The notes beneath the pieces are model-generated. The model had not been told where the DNA came from. It did not search any database and saw nothing but the letters and a program-made list of their open reading frames with translations. A DNA stretch of 64,000 nt, taken from assembly GCA_011032825.1 (NCBI GenBank), contig JAADJZ010000003.1, positions 1,054,001 through 1,118,000 on the forward strand. Reading direction: 5' to 3'. Shown here one piece after another: positions 10,337 through 20,997 of the stretch. How positions within the stretch are numbered: position 1 is the stretch's first letter; the number at the start of each line of letters is the position of its first letter. The translations under genes and the position numbers were made by a program. This stretch comes from Massariosphaeria phaeospora. Its lineage: Eukaryota; Ascomycota; Dothideomycetes; Pleosporales.

Positions 10337-11541
10337 AGTTGAGCAAGAGGAGCTTGTAGGCAACCTTGGCTTCCATTTCCCAACCCACCTTTCTTGTAAG
10401 CTACTTTGCCGTCTACAGCTCAATTGAAATGTGCATCCTCGGGCTCCAGGAAGCAAACGATGAGCTCGCGGGGAGGTTGCGAGTTGCTTACATCATCTGT
10501 CGACTGTCTGTGGCTTAACTAGCGTGGCGGGGCATTGGGCATCTTGTCGGGCGGCTCGGCCTTTCATCCGACCCATCACTCCGTATGCAAAGAACTCAGC
10601 GCCAGCCGCTGCCCCTGACGGCCAGGAACTCACACTTCGACGCTCGGCATCTGCTAGACCACGTCTTCCACCTCCTTCGGCACCTTTGCTGGTGGAAGGT
10701 CTGTTCTTAAGGGGCTCGGAGCTCCTGCCAGAAGTCAATTAATCAATGAATTTACCCCTTTTACAGCTACCCAGCTATCCCACAGGTGCCAGGCTTTGTT
10801 CAGTTGCACGAGCCGTACATATATCCCAACAGTCTAGCGGCTGGTGAGACTAACATTCCCACTGTCACTAACACACTGTCGTCACATAGGCTACGCTTCG
10901 CTGAGCAGGACCACAATCGCTAGTTTCCTGCTGTAAGTACTTCCTATCTTTTTGATGGGGCCAGCTTCTGATGAACTTGAATAAGTTAGTATTCTCCGCC
11001 CGAGCCATCTGATCATGCGGCCCGGGAACTTCGACTTTTGAATTGTGGCGCCACGTTTCGCTGCTGTAGTAATAATTGTGATATATGGATTAGGAAACTA
11101 CACAGCTCAGCTTGAGGCAGGGATGATGTTGCATCAGCGACTCCTCTTAGCCCTGTAGCAGTGCGTATTGTGTCCATATGTATCACAGCTGTTGGGTTGG
11201 ATCACCTTTAATGATCTTTACATTTGCTAAAAGCACAGAATCTGTAAGTCCCAATCCCTAGTACTCAGTATGAACGGTAAATTCCCTATTAATGCGTATG
11301 CAGGTCTACATCTCAGATCGTGTACGAGGATATGTTTCTTTCCAGCTAAGCCCTTTTTGTTGCTTACAGAGTTACCGCGGGACTTCCGTAGTCTCAATAT
11401 CCCGTCGCCGACACCGAGCACCGAAATGCCGAGCCCGTCGGCCCTAACACGCTCACACGTGATACTCCCTCCCCTACGTCTTATACCGCTACCTCCGCAA
11501 TTCCGATTTTCACTATCTGATCTACTTCTTTGCATCCGACT
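10337..11541. other. Intergenic region, no gene recognised
   Basis: This 1205-bp stretch lies between two co-directional genes. Short open frames on both strands near 10493-10742 and 11227-11692 lack domains, codon consistency or splice support. Part of it must be the promoter of the AIF-like gene. Confidence 0.45.
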
Positions 11542-12937
11542 ATGGTCCCTGACAACTTATACCTCATCGCTAAAATTCTCGTCTACATCCTTCCCTACTC
11601 CCTCACTCTCCTCCGCCAACGATTCTCCGCTTTCCGTCACCGCCATGTCTACACCGCTCTGCCCGCCTCCGAAACCAAGAACGTCGTCGTGATAGGTGGG
11701 TCCTTCGCTGGTGTGCAGATCGTCAAACGACTGAGCGAAACGCTGCCTACAGGCTACCGTGTCGTGTTACTGGAGAAGAATTCACATCTAAACTACCTCT
11801 TTGCATTTCCGCGGTTGGCAGTTGCGAGAGGGTTGGAGAATTGGGGGTTTATCCCGTACAAGGGCATTACAGAGGGGGCACCGAGAGGCGTGTTTGAACA
11901 CATCAAGGGGGAGGCGCTCGAAGTTACGGATGGAGAGGTTGTGTTGAGGAATCGGGAGCGGATAGGCTATGAGTATCTGGTTGTTGCAACGGGGACGTCG
12001 TCGTCACTTCCGAGTAAAGTCACCTCCACGGAACGAGAAGCTGCACGGCAGGAGCTACGTGGAATGCAGGACCGGATTGCAGATGCGAAGAGGATTGCGG
12101 TCGTTGGTGGCGGCGCTGTGGGCGTCGAACTCGTCGGCGACATCAAGAGTTTCTATCCAGAGAAAGAGGTTTCGCTTATACATTCGCGAGATAGTTTGTT
12201 GAATTCGTTTGGGAGGGAGCTACACAAGCATGTGATGCAGGTCTTTGAAGAAATGGGCGTTGCGGTGCTGTTGAACGAGCGGCCGAGCATTCCGGAGGCG
12301 GGAGGGACGTTGAGGCTGTTGGACGGAAGAGAGCTGGAGTTTGATCTTATTGTGAGTTCCAACCGAACATCTGTTGGAGCTATCATAAGTTTAATTCTTC
12401 CATCTAGATTCCATGCACTGGTCAACGGCCCAACTCTGCCATCCTCTCCTCGCTGTCTTCCTCCTCCATATCCAAAGCCACATCCCGAATTCTCGTTCAG
12501 CCTACACTCCAGCTAGCCGACGCATCGCTCCCACACATCTTCGCATTCGGCGATGTTGCCGAAACCGGTGGTCCGAAGATGGCGCGCGCGGCGTTCATTC
12601 AGAGCGAAGTTGTTCTTCAGAATATACTCGCCATGATAAAAGGGCAGAAGAGTCTAAAGCAATACAAACCATATGCGCTCTTTGAGGGCTCGATCAAGTT
12701 AACTTTGGGCAAGGTACGTTTTGTAATTCGTTGAATGTGATCGGCCGATGATCTAGTACTGAAATGGTTGGTTCGATTTAGGATCGAGTTGTTCTTTATG
12801 CGAACGAGGACGATGGACGTGAGATGCTTATTTCTATGAAAAATAGTCAGGTTGATCTTGGTGTTAAGAGACAGTGGGGATTTTTCGGTGCTGATGCACA
12901 GGAAGCGGAGCAAGAAGAGGGAGAGTTAAAGACATAG
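11542..12937 (+). CDS. AIF/AMID-like FAD-dependent oxidoreductase
   Basis: Exons 11542-12351, 12408-12713 and 12782-12937 (introns 56 and 68 nt); 423 aa from ATG 11542 (MVPDNLYLIA). The N terminus has a hydrophobic stretch (LYLIAKILVYILPYSL) that may anchor it to a membrane. A first dinucleotide-binding fold reads VVVIGGSFAGVQIVKRL (FAD), and a second reads IAVVGGGAVGVELVGDI (NAD(P)H). The third exon group contains HIFAFGDVAETGGPKMA, the typical FAD-contacting GD segment. The length fits the apoptosis-inducing-factor-like/AMID group of NADH:quinone oxidoreductases. Mitochondrial or lipid-droplet localisation is inferred from the family. The last exon is short and ends in an acidic tail. Confidence 0.87.
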
Positions 12938-13440
12938 ATAGGAGGGATGGATCCTCTTGACAGCCTACGAGTTTCTAGCAACAGGTAGATAGTCTGCCTC
13001 CGTCTTTACAAAGCTCTAATGTATCTAGCATACTGGGTAATGTCTAATAGAGGTGCGCACATCGGCAACCAGGGGGCGGAAAGTGATTCGCCTCAATCCA
13101 GGATAGGGATCGGTGGTTGAGATTGCGCCTTCTTGACCAGTAAGATGCTTGTGTAGTCTGTGTGGGACAATCTCCGACAAAGCTGTGAGCGCAGGGCATA
13201 GTTTGGTTTGATACCGAGAATAGGTATATACGGAGACAGGCCGAGTGGAAAACCATGTGTATATAAAGGGTGGGTTGCAACATGACCACAGTTTTCTTTC
13301 TCTGCTAACTCAGCTCCGGCGCTGAACATATACACATTCGCCTCTTTACGCTTTTTGCACATACATTCTCTTCTTGCTCATCACATACATAGCTTCATTC
13401 CACAGTCGCTCATTCACCTACTTTCCAACCACCATCCACC
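12938..13440. promoter_or_regulatory. Upstream region of small secreted-protein locus, with TATA box
   Basis: This 503-bp stretch contains TATATAAAG at about 13260-13268, some 175 bp before the ATG at 13441, and a pyrimidine- and CACA-rich leader. No gene was seen in it. Confidence 0.5.
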
Positions 13441-13656
13441 ATGCAGTTCACCACCATCATCGCGCTGCTCGCGCCCGCGCTCCTCGCTACCACCGCCCAG
13501 GCGAAGTGCTTCACATCAAGACAAGAGGCGCAGCCGCTATCGGTACAGCAAACTATGTGTGGCGTGATGCTATTTGGGAGCAACGAAGCTTGTCTTTTAG
13601 TATATTTGTTGCTAGTGCAGTCGTTCCCGAATAGATCGGCATCTTTTCACTTTTGA
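13441..13656 (+). CDS. Small secreted protein, possibly frameshifted
   Basis: 71-aa open frame with a textbook signal peptide (MQFTTIIALLAPALLATTAQA, then KCF) and an ATG in a good context (CACCATGCAG). After about residue 34 the sequence is not convincing for a folded secreted protein. The +1 frame over 13540-13634 carries a tryptophan-containing segment (ANYVWRDAIW) that looks more protein-like. This suggests either a frameshifted gene or an unresolved intron; GTACAG at 13552 with TTTTAG at 13609 is possible but gives a stop soon after. The upstream TATA box supports a real promoter. Treat the N terminus as supported and the rest as doubtful. Confidence 0.45.
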   Translation: MQFTTIIALLAPALLATTAQAKCFTSRQEAQPLSVQQTMCGVMLFGSNEACLLVYLLLVQSFPNRSASFHF

Positions 13657-13930
13657 AAATACTCTCTCTTTAAGGGGATTGGCCGCCTAGTGTCTTTATC
13701 TTTGTTGAATTTAACTAACCACTGAAAGAAAATCCCGGCTCCGAGCCATGATTTATAGCCTCGCTACCATCCAGTAATCTATCGGCCGTGACTATAATGT
13801 GAAAATCCTTTCAGCAATTAAACCACTGTAGGCAAATAAACTTCCGTGTACATAGGCAACGGATTTCTCCTAAGTGCCCAGCAAATTAATCCCGACTTGC
13901 CCGCCACGGACGCAATAACAGTAGACCTGA

Positions 13931-16915
13931 TCAAACCTCCGACCCGCCCGTTGTTTTACCCCTCGCCACAACCTTCTCACTCGACATGACGCTTCCATTA
14001 CCAACACTTTCGGTAGTAATCTCTGCATTGTTTTCCTGCTCCGGCCTATGCAAGAGGTCTTTGGGGAACGGGAAAAGTGTTCTGTGCTTAGGCGGAGACT
14101 TTTCGATAGCGGTCATCCAGACCATAGAGGTGATGTCCTTGCCCAAAGCCTCAATGATGGGTGTGACAATGGGTAGGATTGCGAACAGAACAAGATAAGA
14201 TGTCACACCGACGACGGTGACATTGATGCCGTAGCTGATACTACGGTTGGCAAGAAATACCATAAGCCAACTTCCCCAGCTCCAGAACACAAGTCCATGC
14301 ATCAGATAGATGGTGAAGATGTGGGGGAAGAGGACCATCAGGAATGGTAGTGAGAGGACGTATTGCACAGTAGGGGATAGCTCAACGATGGCCTGCATAC
14401 CCCCAGCGAAGAGCAAGCCGTTGAGTCGTGGGATGTGGTATGCTGGATAGCCCGCATTCGCAGTGTTCCAGAGTGGCTCGCCTGTGTCTGCGTCGGGGTG
14501 GATGTTGTGTTCATAAGCGGGGAAGTTGAAGGGCAACCAGTTGGCAATTATATTCGCCGAAAAGCCCGCAGCAACACAAATCCAGCAGAAAGTAAGCAAA
14601 GGATAGTAGGCGGCAGGTCGTGCGTTGAGCCATTGCTTGTACTTGTATGTAACGTCGAGGTCGGTAAGAAGTAGACCAAGCCAAAGATAAGAGCCCCAAG
14701 ACTGCGCATACCAATGACTGGTGATACAGATTAAGTAGTAGCACATTCGCTTCCAAGGAGTCTTGATTTCGTAGACCACAACAGCCCCACAGAGTACGAT
14801 CCATGTGCCCTGGAGCTGAACCGCAATAGTCCATAGTACACCGGTGCAGTAGTTGAAAGTAATCTGCGGGACAGCATTTGGGACTAGGTAGATCAACTCG
14901 AGTACGCCGGAGATGTAGTGCCCAACGGTAGGAAAGCGGGTAACGTAAGGCCAAGTGGACCATGTGAGCGAAGGTATGTAACGAAGATAGCTGGTCGCAC
15001 CACAGTCGATAACGAAGTACTCGAGCAAGGCTATGGAAGCCACAGGGATCATCAGACGAGGTGTTCGACGCACGGCAGCCTTTGCGACATCTAGCATGTT
15101 GCCCCTCCTCAGATACCCCGCCACTAGAAAACGGACGGAAGTCGTGAAAAAGACCCCAAGCCACATTTGATTGAGCACGAAGGGAGCAATGATCTGCTGG
15201 GCCCAGTATTCGGATTCGTAATGCCTTGGTGCTCCTGGAACCACCATGGCTGGAACAAAAGTAAGACCAAAATGCATCACGGTCACCAAGAGTGCACATA
15301 TCGCCACTAGCCCGGCGAGATAGTCGACCCTATCGCGTGGTGGTGGTGGCTGAGGTCGCATGCGTGGAGCTGGAAGAGCGGACTCGGTAACCGTCTCCAT
15401 GGGAATTTTGTCCGCCGGTCCTGGCACCTGAGGCACTACCAATGTCCTTTCCGAAACATGTCGCGACCAACTGTTCGCCTCGTTGTGTGGATGCAGTTGG
15501 CTCTTGCACAGCTCGCCAAACGACGTGTGTTGATTGTTGATACGTGGCAGCATTAGGTTTTCATACCGCATTGAGCTTTGGCGGGAAGGTTCACAGTGGG
15601 TAGAGTCGCCCCAAACTGAAGTGCTAGGGCTGGGATCGGATATTGAAATGGTCAGGCCATCCTTAGACCCGTTCTCGTACTCTGAAGATGTTCGTTGCGT
15701 GCTTGGAGGCTCAAAGACAGGCGTCGGAGTCTCGATCAAGCCAGATTCGAGTTGTTGAACAGGTGCCGCGTTAGCCTGACCTTGACTATTGCCTTTGGCA
15801 TGTTTTCGCCAAGGGGCACGTCTTATGAACGCGTGAAGCAGCAAACAAGACGAGATCGAGATACATATTACTGATATCCAAAGTGCCGGCGTTCTTTTAA
15901 TGCTTTTGTTGTCAGCCTGTTTCCACTGAAGTACCGAATGGTCTTCGAATGGGGTTGCGCCTCGCAAGGAGATATCATCCACCATACATGGGTCGATATT
16001 CCAACACCGAGCCGCAAGATCGCTGCGTGCGTCCTGGGTTGAGGACGAATTGAAGAACATACGAATCCAACCGATACTCGCCACAGCTTGCTCTTCGGGT
16101 GGACCCTGCATTGTAAATCTGTTTCCTGTCGACCAATGCTTGAAATAGAACGGAGAAGGCACAGAAGGTATGCCGCGATTGTCCACGCTTGGAACCGAAC
16201 GCGTCAGGTTCCCAGCAACAAAAAAATCAACAACATCCCTTGACCAGTCAAGGCGATATTCGGTATAGTCCCAGGGATCCGCAGTCTGGTTTGCTAGACC
16301 GCCGTCCAGAGTAGTGTAACTTTTGTCCGTTGATGGCGTCTCGATGATGGTGCTGAAGTTCACCCCGAGCTCACGGGTAGTGAATTCATTGTTGATGAAT
16401 GTTCCAATCCACGCGTCGGATGGGACATTAGTGTTCATAACACTAACTTCAGCTACCTCAGTCTCGTTGTATTGCCACATCATAGATATCGCACTCCCAT
16501 GGGCACTTGTACGGGATGTGCTCATGGGGGCCCTGAGCCAAGCGCGAAAAGTGCCGTGTTGAATGTCACGTCGTCTAGTTCGAATTCCGCCCCCTTCGAC
16601 AAGGTGCGGCTTGATGGGCGGCGTGACAAGGAGATCCAATGAGCCTGACCCGTTCAGCACAACGTTGACAGGACTTGCCCCTTGACGATAGATGGCATTC
16701 CAATCCTTCTCATACTTGTTTTCGTAATCTTCGATGACGAAGCCGTGCGGAATGCTTGAGGTTTCATTGAAGTAGACGATTATAGATTCTGTGAATGTAT
16801 GCCCAGTTTGCACATCGTAGAATCCACAGGAACAGTTTCTATTCGTGTCGAGGATAGTGGCGGAGGTAAGAAAAGAGATGATAGCAAAGAAAACCAAAGC
16901 TGGCAAGTAATGCAT
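13931..16915 (-). CDS. GH16-like glucanase domain fused to acyltransferase-3 membrane domain
   Basis: Single exon, 994 aa. Residues 1-20 are a signal peptide. Residues about 55-320 look like a GH16/concanavalin-A-like domain of the fungal type, with GGGIRTRRRDIQHGTFRA, DPWDYTEYRLDWS and SPFYFKHWSTGNRFTMQGPP. The catalytic ExDxxE strand appears as ETEVAE (151-156), with Glu where Asp is usual. A transmembrane helix (343-363) and a Ser/Pro-rich linker follow. From about 530 to 930 there is a polytopic domain with acyltransferase-3 features (VDYLAGLVAICALLV, HWYAQSWGSYLWLGLLLTD, IFTIYLMHGLVFWSWGSW). Topology puts the GH16 part outside the cytoplasm. Its closest neighbours are a GT2 synthase, 1065 bp away and divergent, and a second acyltransferase-3 gene. 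O-acylation of a polysaccharide is the inferred role. Confidence 0.8.
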   Translation of the reverse strand: MHYLPALVFFAIISFLTSATILDTNRNCSCGFYDVQTGHTFTESIIVYFNETSSIPHGFVIEDYENKYEKDWNAIYRQGASPVNVVLNGSGSLDLLVTPPIKPHLVEGGGIRTRRRDIQHGTFRAWLRAPMSTSRTSAHGSAISMMWQYNETEVAEVSVMNTNVPSDAWIGTFINNEFTTRELGVNFSTIIETPSTDKSYTTLDGGLANQTADPWDYTEYRLDWSRDVVDFFVAGNLTRSVPSVDNRGIPSVPSPFYFKHWSTGNRFTMQGPPEEQAVASIGWIRMFFNSSSTQDARSDLAARCWNIDPCMVDDISLRGATPFEDHSVLQWKQADNKSIKRTPALWISVICISISSCLLLHAFIRRAPWRKHAKGNSQGQANAAPVQQLESGLIETPTPVFEPPSTQRTSSEYENGSKDGLTISISDPSPSTSVWGDSTHCEPSRQSSMRYENLMLPRINNQHTSFGELCKSQLHPHNEANSWSRHVSERTLVVPQVPGPADKIPMETVTESALPAPRMRPQPPPPRDRVDYLAGLVAICALLVTVMHFGLTFVPAMVVPGAPRHYESEYWAQQIIAPFVLNQMWLGVFFTTSVRFLVAGYLRRGNMLDVAKAAVRRTPRLMIPVASIALLEYFVIDCGATSYLRYIPSLTWSTWPYVTRFPTVGHYISGVLELIYLVPNAVPQITFNYCTGVLWTIAVQLQGTWIVLCGAVVVYEIKTPWKRMCYYLICITSHWYAQSWGSYLWLGLLLTDLDVTYKYKQWLNARPAAYYPLLTFCWICVAAGFSANIIANWLPFNFPAYEHNIHPDADTGEPLWNTANAGYPAYHIPRLNGLLFAGGMQAIVELSPTVQYVLSLPFLMVLFPHIFTIYLMHGLVFWSWGSWLMVFLANRSISYGINVTVVGVTSYLVLFAILPIVTPIIEALGKDITSMVWMTAIEKSPPKHRTLFPFPKDLLHRPEQENNAEITTESVGNGSVMSSEKVVARGKTTGGSEV

Positions 16916-17980
16916 GACGAACGGGCGAGAAAATTTGAGGAAGAAAAAAACGTTACAACAAGCATATCACCCGAGGCTTCTAGTTCTTTTGGATGCGTAT
17001 CGACGTCGATTGGAAGTAGTCGCCAAGTAGACCACGGCGCCGAGCGGAGGACGATAAGTGTCCCCGTGATCTGCGTTGGGGCACGGGTGTGAGAGACTCA
17101 GCCCAATTCAGCCCACGGAAGAGTGCCAGCATAGCAATGTGTCCTTCGTAGCCACCTGCTGTGCGGGCAAAAGCCGTCGGAAGGGACATTGGGGCCTGAG
17201 GCGTACGCGGATTCCCTTGACTGGACTGTCGTAAGCCTTCATTTCACCAACGTCGTGAGTGGGCTGAGGACGAAGACGGATGGCTGATGCCGTTGCTTGA
17301 CGACGAAATCTGGTCCACGGCCCCGGGGGTGTCACAGGCATGTGGTGGCGTGATGCCAAGGAACTAGCGCCAGGCACGCTTCCGATGGCACAGACCAACA
17401 GCCAACCTCGCTCGCTGCCGTGTCTCCGGCCGACCTCATTGTACCACAACTGTCATATACGCTCTCACTTGCACTATCAGTTCTATGCACGGAATCGCGT
17501 GCATAGCGTCGGATCGTTAGCTGGAGATCCGGTCCCTGACCGCCCGAAGCCGGCCCTCGTGTGCTGCTCAGCTGGGTGCACACAATCGCACATGCGTTGT
17601 TGTCTGCTTGAAGTCATAGGCGCACATAATTCGCTTGGATGTTGCCGTCTACGGGCGGCAAACCTGATATTGGTAATATTGGTGAGGTGTCAAGAGGTCC
17701 AGCGCTCGATAACAGTCAAGACTCGGCTTCCAGGGAACCATGCCTTAGAGTTTCGTACCCCCTCAAGAGACTATTTCGTTGAGTGCAGTCATAGCGTTTG
17801 GCAGAGTCGTTTTGCGCCACGTTCTGATTTCGCACAAGGCACGAGTATCTAATACCACCTAGGTATGCCCTTCATCTTATCTTTCATCTGAACCGATCAC
17901 CACTGGGCAGTCATCATTCGTTCTGACTGAGCTCTCGTCTCTCATTTAATTTGCATCCTCTCAGATATTCGTTCTCCATA
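16916..17980. promoter_or_regulatory. Long intergenic region between divergent GH16-AT3 fusion and GT2 synthase
   Basis: This 1065-bp stretch separates the two divergent starts of the putative polysaccharide locus. Open frames inside it (for example 17340-17852) have no recognisable domain. It is longer than most divergent promoters in this window (271-773 bp), as expected for a regulated pair, but no binding motif was identified. Confidence 0.5.
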
Positions 17981-19554
17981 ATGCCAGGTTCCAACGACTT
18001 CACTATTGATATTGGGGACGAAGCCATCTGCACCCCCGATGCAAAAGTCACTACACCCAGGGGTTGGGGTCTGACGACTGCACTCAACCGGAACTCTACT
18101 CTTATCTCAGACTGGACACCCTTTGGCCTCGTGGCTTCTTACTTTGTCTTTTCGACTTGTCTCTACATGTATTGTAGCGAGAACCTGATTGCTGTCTTCT
18201 GGTTCATCTACATGTGTACCAACTTTTACATCGCTGGAGCTACTGTCCTGGAAGCCTTCATGAGCATCACACCATGCCGGGAAGCGAGAAAAATTGTAGC
18301 CCAAGCCGAGGAGAAAGGATGGCTCTTTCCCACGCCTCACGACCAGTTACTCGTCCTCGACCTTCTCATTGTAGCATATTTGCCGAATGAGCAGGACATC
18401 ATCCTGGATCGTGCTCTCTATGCACTAGAACAGATCGATTACCCGCGAAGCAAGATCCGCATCAACATCCTTTACAACACTCCGAGGGTAATCGAGCCAC
18501 TGGAGACAAAATTGCATCAACTACCTCTGAAGTATCCCCACGCAAGAGTCATCAAGGTTCCGGACTCAACCTCGAAAGCGGACAATCTCAACTATTTCTT
18601 TACACTCGATACTGGTTCGGATCTCATCGCCATCTACGACTGTGACCATTACCCTCACCCGAATGGTCCAAGGTGGGCGGTAGAGAGATTCATAGCAGAC
18701 CAAGACATTGACATTGTCCAAGGTCGCTGTGTGGTTTTCAACTCCGAGGATACCTTCCTGACAAGTATGATTGCTGTCGAGTTTGACAAGATCTATGCTG
18801 TGTCCCATCCTGGACGCGCAACCATGTGGGGCTTTGGTCTGTTCTGTGGCTCGAACGGATACTGGAGGACGTCCTTGCTTCGCGAGCTCAAAATGGATGG
18901 TGACATGCTCACTGAAGACATCGACTCCGCACTTCGTGCATTCTCCCGGGGCTCGAAAACAGTTCACGATCTGAATGTTACATCGTACGAACTTGCGCCA
19001 ACAACATTCGCCGCATTCTGGAAGCAACGCTTACGGTGGGCTCAAGGATGGGCGCAAGCGAGTATCAAACACTTCAAGATGGTCTACAATAAACCTCAAG
19101 AACCACTGCATTCGGACCACAACCGAAATTTCACGGCACGATTCGGAGTTCTCTCGCTTCTACTCATCCGCGAGATTTCCTACTACCTTGTAACGCAGTA
19201 TACGTGTCTAGTTCTCAGCTTCGTCATCGTCAAGTTCCCGTCATCGGGCGAAGAGCTCTGGAAGTTGGTGTATTTCCAGTATCCCGTATCGCAATGGCTT
19301 TTTGTCGTCAGGTTAGTGCTACCATTCCATGTTTCATAATGACGCTGACGGAGTGCCACCGCAGCATTATTTGTTTGGTGGCCACACTATGGATCACCAA
19401 CAAAGTCAAGTCCGAGTTCATTTCGCGGAAAATGATCGTGTTATTTTCGATCCAATATCCTTTCTATCTCATCTTAATGGCTACCATTGGATTGTATGGG
19501 CACGCTAGGCAGATTGTCAAGTACAGCTCCTGGAATCCGACTGCCCGGAAGTGA
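17981..19554 (+). CDS. Processive family-2 glycosyltransferase (polysaccharide synthase)
   Basis: Exons 17981-19311 and 19365-19554 (53-nt intron, GCTGAC branch); 506 aa. Membrane helices near residues 48-66 and 68-92 precede a cytosolic GT-A domain. Its motifs are KADN (199-202), DCD (220-222, the DxD metal/UDP-sugar site), TED (311-313, catalytic base) and QRLRW (349-353), the signature of processive synthases such as cellulose, chitin and hyaluronan synthases. Three hydrophobic segments follow, the last two completed by the second exon. The size fits the short fungal GT2 group related to Cryptococcus Cps1 and to the Zymoseptoria GT2 needed for hyphal growth on surfaces. The polymer is unknown. 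The flanking acyltransferase-3 genes suggest that the product is acylated. Confidence 0.88.
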
Positions 19555-20997
19555 ACATGCTCTTCCATATGGTGCTAACACATCGCCTACGACACGGCAG
19601 ATACTGTGTTAGATTTAGTAATATCTTTGCGCAAGGTACCGACTCTGGGAGAACACATAGCGTACGACGGATGCGCAATGACCGTACATAAATTTGTTTG
19701 CAATAACATAACGAGTCCTACATTTCTATTAAACATTACTGTCATTGTATCTACGTGCAGATAAGGACTGTAGATTTCCTCACAGGCAACCCCAGCGATG
19801 TAGCGCCTATCATTTTTCGATATTAAGTGAACATCGCAAGCTTTCTATCTTGGTACGCGGAAGAAACAACGCATTGGACACAAGAGCACGCCCATGTACT
19901 CGGACCCCTCATTTTGTGTGTCCGGGTTCTTGCCTCAGGAGACAGTCGCACATGGCAGACCCACTCATTCTGTGTCGATCCGCGGATGTCAGACCGATCC
20001 TCGAGAAGGCGAATAATCATTTCCACGAAAGTCAGCCTCCAAGACATTTTCCCCGCCAAATCGGAGCCCTAATCTCAGGTAGGACCGTGGGGGTTGTTGA
20101 TCACGAAAACACGTTTTGTCCGTTGGCAGACGCTACGGCAGCCTCCGGAACGGTCAAAGACGGAAACTGCGGACGTCCAATTAATGCCCGCTGCAAGGCG
20201 GACTGTGAACGTTTGCGCTTGGCGCCTCTGAACATTACCGCTACGCTAAGCGAGAAGACCCACTACATGTAAGTATTTTTGCACCACGCCATGACCGACC
20301 TTGGAGTCGGGTTCGACCGCGCGGTCACAACTATCATAGCACTTGCAATGATGTGCATGTTTCCTTTGGCAAGGGCCAAATGGTGTGCATATGCACGCAG
20401 GATGCCTACTATATTCGAAACTCGGGTGACGTCTGAAAATCAGCTTCTAACCATTCCGTTACCCCCTATCGCGATCGACTACGCAGGGTTTTATCTACAG
20501 ACCTCAACACCGGCTAGAATGCAGAGTGAGGAAATGAGACTTGACACCCAATAGAGAGAGAAAAAACGCCTAACTCTGATAACCAAAGTCACACGAGGCT
20601 GTTTGTGGCGCCCAATGCCCTTGGCACGATATCTTATATGCTCAACGTGCAGCAACCTTCGTTGTCGGGCCGGAACTGGACATGTTTCTAACTCGGGGGC
20701 GTGCATGCCGTGATTGCATGGTGTGATACTACAGTCGGCGAGTACTGCAGCACACTGCAGGAGACGGAGGACTACACTTCAGCTGAAGATTAGGAGCTGT
20801 ATTTGGTGAGTCTAATTTTGGCTACGCTCTGCTGATTTCGTACAAGTCCACCTTCTGTTCGTATACCCCTCGACGATGCAGATTAATTTCTCTTCATTGC
20901 TAGAGCAATTGGACCGTCCACTGTCAAGATGTGGCCCCATCTACTACCTACACGTTTGCCTACCTTCTTCTCCAGTTCTAAGTCAATATCTTCGCGC
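19555..20997. other. Intergenic region between GT2 synthase and acyltransferase-3 gene
   Basis: This 1443-bp stretch has only short open frames without domains (for example 19745-20272 and 20279-20554). It should contain the 3' end of the GT2 gene and the promoter of the acyltransferase gene. An in-frame ATG at 20929 could extend the latter by 23 codons. Confidence 0.45.

Noticed and set aside
10493..10742. Paired open frames on both strands
   Set aside because: They mirror each other without stops because of composition; neither has a domain.
13552..13609. Possible intron in the small secreted-protein gene (GTACAG...TTTTAG)
   Set aside because: Splicing leads to a stop within a few codons and no branch site is seen, so it was not modelled.
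17340..17852. 170-codon open frame between the GH16-AT3 and GT2 genes
   Set aside because: No recognisable domain, scattered cysteines and no conserved-looking core; treated as intergenic.
19745..20272. 175-codon open frame downstream of GT2
   Set aside because: No protein-like segments and a competing open frame on the other strand; probably chance.
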